Shown piece after piece: positions 57,883-64,000 of a stretch of 64,000 nucleotides of DNA (its first letter is position 1; every line of letters begins with the position of its first letter). The stretch comes from Ehretia macrophylla. Lineage: Eukaryota > Streptophyta > Magnoliopsida > Boraginales > Ehretiaceae. A program made the translations under genes and the position numbers. The notes beneath the pieces were generated by a model, which worked only from the letters and a program-made list of their open reading frames with translations, searched no databases and was not told where the DNA came from. Where the stretch lies: contig CM075770.1 in NCBI GenBank assembly GCA_037974665.1, positions 97,398,850 through 97,462,849 of the forward strand. The letters run 5' to 3'.

Positions 57883-58609
57883 TGCGTAGGCCTGAGCCTA
57901 AACCCTTTGCTATTGAGGTGCACCACTGATAGGTCGACCCTAATAACCCTGGGTCGCTGTCCGACCCTCAGACCTCTGAAATCTAGGGCAAGGGATCCTT
58001 TGCCGTGTGCTGATTGCTGCCGCAACCCAAACATGTTTCTACCTTTACCCTACAATCGGCCTCCAAATGGCCCTGACGTTTGTAGTAAGCACATTGCGGT
58101 AACGAGGCACTAACACTGCCATTCGAAGACCCACAAGCTAAAAAAGTAGTTGTACCAGCCTGCTGCTAGGGTCTCGCAACACTAGGCCTATATTGACCCT
58201 GAGACTGGGCCGACCTGTACTATGACTGAGCCTAGAAGGAGCCCTACTGAAACTGGGGCCTATAGAAACCCTGCTGACCCTACAGTCTGAAAGAGCTATG
58301 TTGTACTGATGGCCTACACACAACCTGCTGTACTGGAGGCCTATACACACCCTACTGACCCTGCGGCTGAAATGGCCTCTTACCAGGCTGACTAGGTCCA
58401 ATTTTTTCCCCTTTCCTCTTTTCCAACCTAGTTGCCACCTCAAAAGCCTCATAAAATACATCATACTGATTAAGGGCCATTGCATCTTGAATCTCTGGCC
58501 TCAAACCCAACATAAACCTCCGAGTCTTACGCTCCTCATCTGCTACAAATTTCGGTGCATATTGGGACAACCTGGTAAAAGTGGCCTCATACTGAGCCAC
58601 TGTAGCATC
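57883..58609 (-). pseudogene. Gypsy element G gag with many CAG-to-TAG stops, cut by element H
   Basis: The capsid end reads VAQYEATFTRLSQYAPKFV and RRFMLGLRPEIQDAMALNQY, up to RKGEKIGPSQPGKRPFQPQG. A Gln-rich linker then contains six in-frame TAG codons within about 220 bp (58140-58354). The nucleocapsid zinc knuckle follows (CAYYKRQGHLEADC, second Cys changed to Tyr, about 58040-58090). The frame runs into LTR H at 58609, so the N-terminus lies beyond the window on the other side of element H. Confidence 0.85.
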
Positions 58610-61439
58610 TGTGATAACCCGAACCCGGCATGCATTTAATAGCACTTGACTGTATTTGATTAAATGTTTAATTAGTTAAATCAACCAATTTGCACTAATT
58701 TCATATTTCTCTTGGAAGCATTTAGTAATTGTATATTGAATAATTAAAAGATTATTATCTATTTCTAATAATTATAGTAATTAAATTTATTCTCTTGTGA
58801 TTAATTAAGTGTTATCTTAAATGTTAGGGTTTAATTGTATTTGACTACGTGTTTATATTAACTTTCATTTGTAGCTTAATATTAACTTTATAATTCTTAA
58901 AATATTCTAGAAATAGTTAAATTAATTATTTTAAATGAATATTGATTACCTTGATTGTTGTGATTATTTTAATAATCGGTTTTGGTTGTTTTGTATTAAA
59001 ATCACTCAGTTTTCAAATAAATAAGGAAAGTAACTCCGAGCCGGAGTGAATTTTAAACTATTCTACTATTCTACTTTTCAAATAATTAAAGTTTTATATT
59101 ATTTCTCATCACTTTATTAGCGATCGATTATTGACCGTTCGATCGTAGAATTTCGAAAATAAGAGTTAGAGAAATATTTTTCGGATTTAGTGAAAAATGT
59201 TTTTAGCTTAATTTAACTAGTTTTAGTTGTTTTTCATTTAATTGCATTGTTTTAACTTGAATTAGATTTAATGGCATCGAAATAAGCTTATTTGACTATT
59301 TTTAATTAAAGTGTGATTTTACAAATGACCAAAATGCCCTTGTCATCTTTTAAATTAAAAAACAAAGCAAAAATGACTCAAAACAAAACCAAAAATGACC
59401 CTTGTGTCCCCCCTTGGCCGAATGGTTTTCAAGAGAAAAAAAAATCATTTTGCTTTCAATTTCTTCTACAATCGTACGTGGAACTGCTCGGGGGTCGTGG
59501 CTCGGGTCCTTGCGGGTCTTGGTCTTCAATCTCTGTGAGGGTTTTCACGCTTTTGTGCATTTTAATACGAATTTGATTTTTGAGTCAATTTTTCAGATTT
59601 GATATTTATCGCGTTATAATGCATGTTATTGCTTGAAATAGCTTGCTTAGGGTTCGTAGAGCATTGCTTGTTAGTTTTTTAGTAATTTTTATGGTTGAAA
59701 CAGCGTATTTGAAATTGGGGAAGAACATGAATAGTGAATTATGAATAGTAAACCCTAGAATTTTGGATTTCGATCCGAATTGCGATTGCTTGATTTGGAT
59801 AGGTGTCATTAATGATAGAAAGCTAAAATGTGAAATAAAAACGGATCGGCCTTTGTTAAAATTGGAAATTAGACAAAGAAACGTAAAGGGGCCGTTTGAC
59901 CAAAAGTTGACCGTGCTCGAATTGAGTTGGGGGTTTCGCAATTGAGGGTATGGAAGCACTTTTGGCGCTGTTGTGGCGTTGATTGAATGACTGGTTAGCA
60001 TAGTTGTAGTTCAAACGCAGTAGGTGGACTTTCGGGTCTTGGGTGAGAAAGTGAAGTTTAGTGACATAGAAACGTGTCTTGTAGTGCCTGAGTGAATGTA
60101 GTGAAATCGGTTTCCTAATCCCGTAGCTCGTTTGCTCGTAATTGTCTTTGGAAGTTAGGGATTGAATAGTGATATTTGTTGTTTTCGTGTTTGAACTGCT
60201 GTTACTTATTTAATTGGTGTTATTGTTGCTTATTATTGCTTGTTATGCTTGAAAAGTTAGTTGAATGCTAGTATTGATTGTGATTGCTTGATATCTCGTT
60301 TGTTGTCACTAGTTTGTATTGTTGTGCTATTGTTTGTTTATTGCCTTGTATCGAGTCTTGCATTGCATAGTGTCCAGCGTGTGAGTGATGGGCCTCTCTG
60401 GGTAGCCTCGGGTTGCCAGTGTTGGTTACTCTAGCTCCGTAGCTATTCCCCCTTCTCGCTTGGGTTGCCTCCTAGGGAGATTTGGGTCGTAGAATTGATG
60501 GTTACTCTCGAGGTATTCTAAACTGGTGTTATAAGGTGGTTGCGCGCTTATTGCCATCGTTGTCAACATCAAGCTCGAGATTGATGTATCGCTCGTGAAA
60601 TGGTATATTACTCGTAAGAGTGAACCATAGCCTTCAGAGTGTGGTATAGTTTTGAATGGTTGTGTTAATGCTTCCAGTAATTGCTTATTGTATTGATTGT
60701 TTGTCTCGATTGCTTACTTACCAGTTATATTGCTTAACTGTCTTATTTGCATTGCACGAATTTCTTTCTCTCCAATTCAATATCTGTCTCGCCCTCACTG
60801 AGTATACGTGTTGTGTATACTCACTCCTCACCACCACATTTCAGGATATGCCTTGTTAGCTGGAAGTTCGTGGTTACGTGAAAGATTGTTCTTGAAGAGT
60901 TGTCTTGCGTGCTATGTGGCATGAGTTGTCAAAGATCCAAAGATGTATGCTTTCATGTATTGTATGCATTTAATGTCAAAAGGAATGTAATTTAAGTTTC
61001 ATTGGATTGTTGAAGTAGTTTGATAAGTTAGATTATGTATCTAGTTATTATAGTTTAACTTCAATGCATGTTTGTAATGTCCAAAGGAAAAGAGTTAGAA
61101 TGGCATGATAGTTTATTTTGTGTAGTAGCTTAGTATGGTTTAATTGTCAAGTTCGAATGTACTTGTCAAAAATGAAAAGAGATAGGTTAGCTTTTATATT
61201 GGAAAGGTATGTATACTTGCTGAGTTTAATTGTTGAGAACCGAGGCTCGGATGGCCTTGAGGTGGTTGAATGTTTGGACATGGTATTGGTCCCCTTATAT
61301 GCTGTCGCAGGTTTTACATTTCGCCTAGAAACAGGGGAGACTCCGTCCGTTTTCCCTAAAATTTTGCCCGGGTTTGGTTTGGGTTGTGATTAGATTGATT
61401 GATAGAACTCCCGGTCTCGAGAGGGATCGGGGTGTTACA
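58610..61439 (+). repeat. 5' LTR of element H, Ty3/gypsy (Del/Tekay-like), 2.8 kb
   Basis: Starts TGTGATAACCCGAACCCGG and ends GATCGGGGTGTTACA, with a primer-binding site right after. The first 549 bp match the copy at 63452 with about 15 differences by eye (around 2.7%). It contains the hairpin-forming block at 60795-60824. The open frame at 61118-61393 lies in the LTR and has no family signature. GCATC (58605-58609) would be the left target-site duplication. Confidence 0.9.
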
Positions 61440-63451
61440 GGTGGTATCAGAGCTTGTCTAGCTCATAAGCCGGGACAGGGTCCTCGGTCTGGTGGGTAGT
61501 GACCCTTGAATGTGTGCTTGTTAAGTGTGTCTTGAAAGTGTATGCTTGTATGTGAGATTGTGTGTCTTGACTTGAATGTATGCACTTATGTGATATAGTT
61601 ATGTGTTATGTGTTAAATGTTTCTCAAGAAAGGTGAAATGTCTAGTTGTCTATCGAATTGACTTATTGAATTGGCATCGTGAATCGAATCGACCTCGTGA
61701 ATTGTTATTTGCTTGAAGTATTGCTTGTAATGTGTGTTTTAAAATGTCTTGAATTGGTTATGCCGTGATTTGAATTGATTATGTTGTGCTTGACTTGATT
61801 GTCGTGATTGAGTGACTTTGTTGAATAAAATCTTTTGTAAACTTGCTTGCATAATAGTATAAGGCATGTGTATAAACGTGATATCCTGGCATTCATACAT
61901 GTCCCGTGGAAATGGTAAGTAAGTCTTCTTTCTCCCCTGAAGAGAAGTGGTTAGTAGCAGGCCCTCCAAGTTGTGTGGATTGACGGGAAGGAGCAGTGCT
62001 TGACTAGGCCTTTATTTGGGAGTTGACATTTATAGCTGGAGTTTGTTTATTGGGAATTCCTCTAAGGGTATCTTCTATGCTTTGTATAAATGACTTCCTT
62101 TGAAGTTCTACATGATTATTCTTTGGATCATTTTCTTAAATGTCTTCTTGATTGGACATTCATCGGGTATTTTTATATTGGCATTCGTGGGAGACTTGGT
62201 TGGGATTTTAATCAACCTTTGGTGTTCTTTCTGCATTCTTATGGGAAACTTTGATTTGAGTCTGCTTACAATGATCAGTTTGTGTAAGGCGTACTACTTG
62301 GGTATTCCTTGTGGGCATTTCTTAGTGGATTTGGCAATCGGAGCTCTTATTGGACTTGCTGCATAATATTGTCTACAATACCTTTGCTCTAGTCTTTCTT
62401 GGTATTTTATTGGCAATTGTGATTGGAACTCCTCAATAGTATATGATGCACCTGCACAACATTCCCTCTGATGCTTCTTGAGCTATATATTTTGAAAGAC
62501 TTCCTTGAAACCTCTGTAATATGATTGACTGGATTTCTTGTTTGAAGTCTTCCTGAGCAGCACTTGGGATTCTTGTTTAGACTCTGCTTCAGATTGTTTA
62601 TTGGTGTGTTCTCGGTACTTTTAGTTGGGATTCTATTATGGCATTCAAGTCTAGTAAGATTTTTATTTGGGGATCTATTTGGTTGTTCTCTGGAGCATTC
62701 TTTGGTTTTCTTAACGAGTGTTCTTTGGAGACTTTTGTTGGCACTTCTCGGTGGACTTGGTTATTGGAATTCCTATCGGACTTATTGTATAGCACTACTT
62801 ACGGTATTCTTTGGAATTCTTAGTGGGCATTCTACTAGTATTTTCCTTGCTGGCACTATTGGAAGTCTTACACTTGGAATCTTGTTCAGAATTATTATCT
62901 TATACTGCTTACGGTATGCTGTGAATACTTTAGGCTTCCTTGGTGGTAAGTTGTATAAAGTTTGCACTCGGCAAATGGCGATGAGGTCTTGGAGCTTGGT
63001 CTTATATGTACCACATCTACTTTGGCCATCCTTTGACTTCCTTCTTTGATACTTGTTGGACTTTTATAGAGGATTTGTATAGAGAATATTCCTTCGGTAT
63101 TCTTCTTGTTAATAATATGTGGAATTGGTAATATCTACAGTATCTTTGCTTTAGTCTTTATTGGCATCTTCTCGGCACTCTTAGCGGGGAATTCTTTTAT
63201 GATATTCTTGACCAGCAGAATTCTTATTTGGATTTCAAGATGGTATTTTCAATTAAGCCTTTATTTGGCCTTATTGTTTTGGAGTTTTCAGTCAATACTA
63301 TTGGGGTTTCTTAGTAAGATATTCTTCGAGCATTCTTAATCAGTGTCTTGTTCAGCAACCAATGAAGAGTGGTCAGAGTTGGATTTCAGATGATGCAGAG
63401 TTCAATTGGAAGAAGAATTGCGAGGACGCAATTGTTTTAAAGGGGGAAGGA
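61440..63451 (+). mobile_element. Internal region of non-autonomous element H
   Basis: Only 2 kb. It begins with a Met-tRNA primer-binding site (TGGTATCAGAGC, 61442-61453) and ends with GAGGACGCAATTGTTTTAAA and the polypurine tract AAAGGGGGAAGGA. No gag, protease, RT, RNase H or integrase motif is found in any frame, so the element needs help from relatives. From about 62030 to 63340 it consists of a degenerate 12-15-bp repeat (see the next entry). Confidence 0.82.
62030..63340 (+). repeat. Degenerate short-period repeat filling element H
   Basis: Units of 12-15 bp of the form NATTCTTNNTGG recur with little regularity, for example GGTATTCTTTGG, AATTCTTAGTGG, GCATTCTACTAG, TATTTTCCTTGCTGG, AAGTCTTACACTTGG. 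The repeat creates several long open frames of Leu/Phe/Gly/Ile-rich hydrophobic sequence (for example 62564-63049), but these begin at TTG rather than ATG and have no recognised domain. Confidence 0.6.
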
Positions 63452-64000
63452 TGTGATAACCCGAACCCGGCATGCATTTAATAGCACTTGACTGCATTTG
63501 ATTAAATGTTTAATTAGTTAAATCAACCAATTTGCACTATTTTAATATTTCTCTTGGAAGCATTTAGTAATTGTATATTGAATAATTAAAAGATTATTAT
63601 CTATTTCTAATAATTATAGTAATTGAATTTATTCTCTTGTGATTAATTAAGTGTCATCTTAAATGTTAGGGTTTAATTGTATTTGACTACGTGTTTATAT
63701 TAACTTTCATTTGTAGCTTAATATTAACTTTATAATTCTTAAAATATTCTAGAAATAGTTGAATTAATTATTTTAAATGAATATTGATTACCTTGATTGT
63801 TGTGATTATTTTAATAATCGATTTTGGTTGTCTTGCATTAAAATCACTCAATTTTCAAATAAATAAGGAAAGTAACTCCGAGCCGGAGTGAATTTTAAAC
63901 TATTCTACTATTCTACTTTTCAAAGAATTAAAGTTTTATATTGTTGCTCATCACTTTATTAGCGATCGATTATTTACCGTTCGATCGTAGAATTTTGAAA
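63452..64000 (+). repeat. 3' LTR of element H (cut by window end)
   Basis: First 549 bp of the second LTR, TGTGATAACCCGAACCCGG onwards, directly after the polypurine tract. The rest and the right target-site duplication are outside the window. Confidence 0.92.

Noticed and set aside
62564..63049. A 161-residue hydrophobic open frame with apparent membrane segments, and similar frames at 62100-62366 and 63106-63339
   Set aside because: They begin at TTG, consist of repeat-encoded Leu/Phe/Gly/Ile, and lie inside a non-autonomous retrotransposon. No domain or conserved motif supports a gene.

Overview
This window is nuclear DNA of a flowering plant, most likely a eudicot. It has one intact-looking intron-rich nuclear gene, on the minus strand at about 4.7-13.5 kb, set in AT-rich DNA made almost wholly of transposable elements. 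The gene encodes a plastid-type shikimate kinase. Ten coding exons (864 nt, 287 residues plus stop) can be joined by eye with consistent phases, from a start at 13075 to a stop at 4886. I found no rRNA, tRNA, CRISPR array, prokaryotic feature or organellar DNA, and no new cellular pathway.

Layout. 1-1969: the 3' end of an internally deleted Athila-like Ty3/gypsy element and its LTR. 2451-4021: a minus-strand tandem TRIM (miniature LTR retrotransposon) array with a 5-bp target-site duplication (TSD), itself interrupted by another repeat. 4.7-13.5 kb: shikimate kinase, with a copia-type solo LTR in intron 5. 14.0-17.8 kb: a decayed PIF/Harbinger transposon with convergent transposase and Myb-like genes. 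19245-20053: a second TRIM tandem array (LTR-internal-LTR-internal-LTR) with a perfect TSD. 21.4-24.8 kb: a copia LTR remnant, a non-autonomous CACTA element carrying a nested Emigrant/pogo-like MITE, and a TRIM LTR. 25175-30874: a complete but dead Ty1/copia element with TSD TCACA.

31.5-43.9 kb is a nest. The 5' part of a gypsy-type element (LTR plus gag-like gene) is interrupted by solo LTR C (32540-35034, TSD TATAC) and by LTR D (36713-43411), and LTR D is itself interrupted by solo LTR E (39743-42679, TSD AACAT). 43.9-51.5 kb: a long gypsy LTR (F) split by a second Ty1/copia element (45438-51281, TSD TTTGT). 51.9-58.6 kb: a minus-strand Ty3/gypsy element (G) with LTR and decayed gag-pol. 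58610 to the window end: a recently inserted non-autonomous gypsy-type element (H) sitting inside the gag of G.

The strongest observations are the two TRIM arrays bounded by exact TSDs, the shikimate kinase splice donor that runs straight into a (CT)n microsatellite, the multi-level LTR nest, a run of in-frame CAG-to-TAG stops in a gypsy gag, and the degenerate short-period repeat that fills element H. All coordinates and mismatch counts were read by eye. Family names rest on recognised motifs and were not searched.
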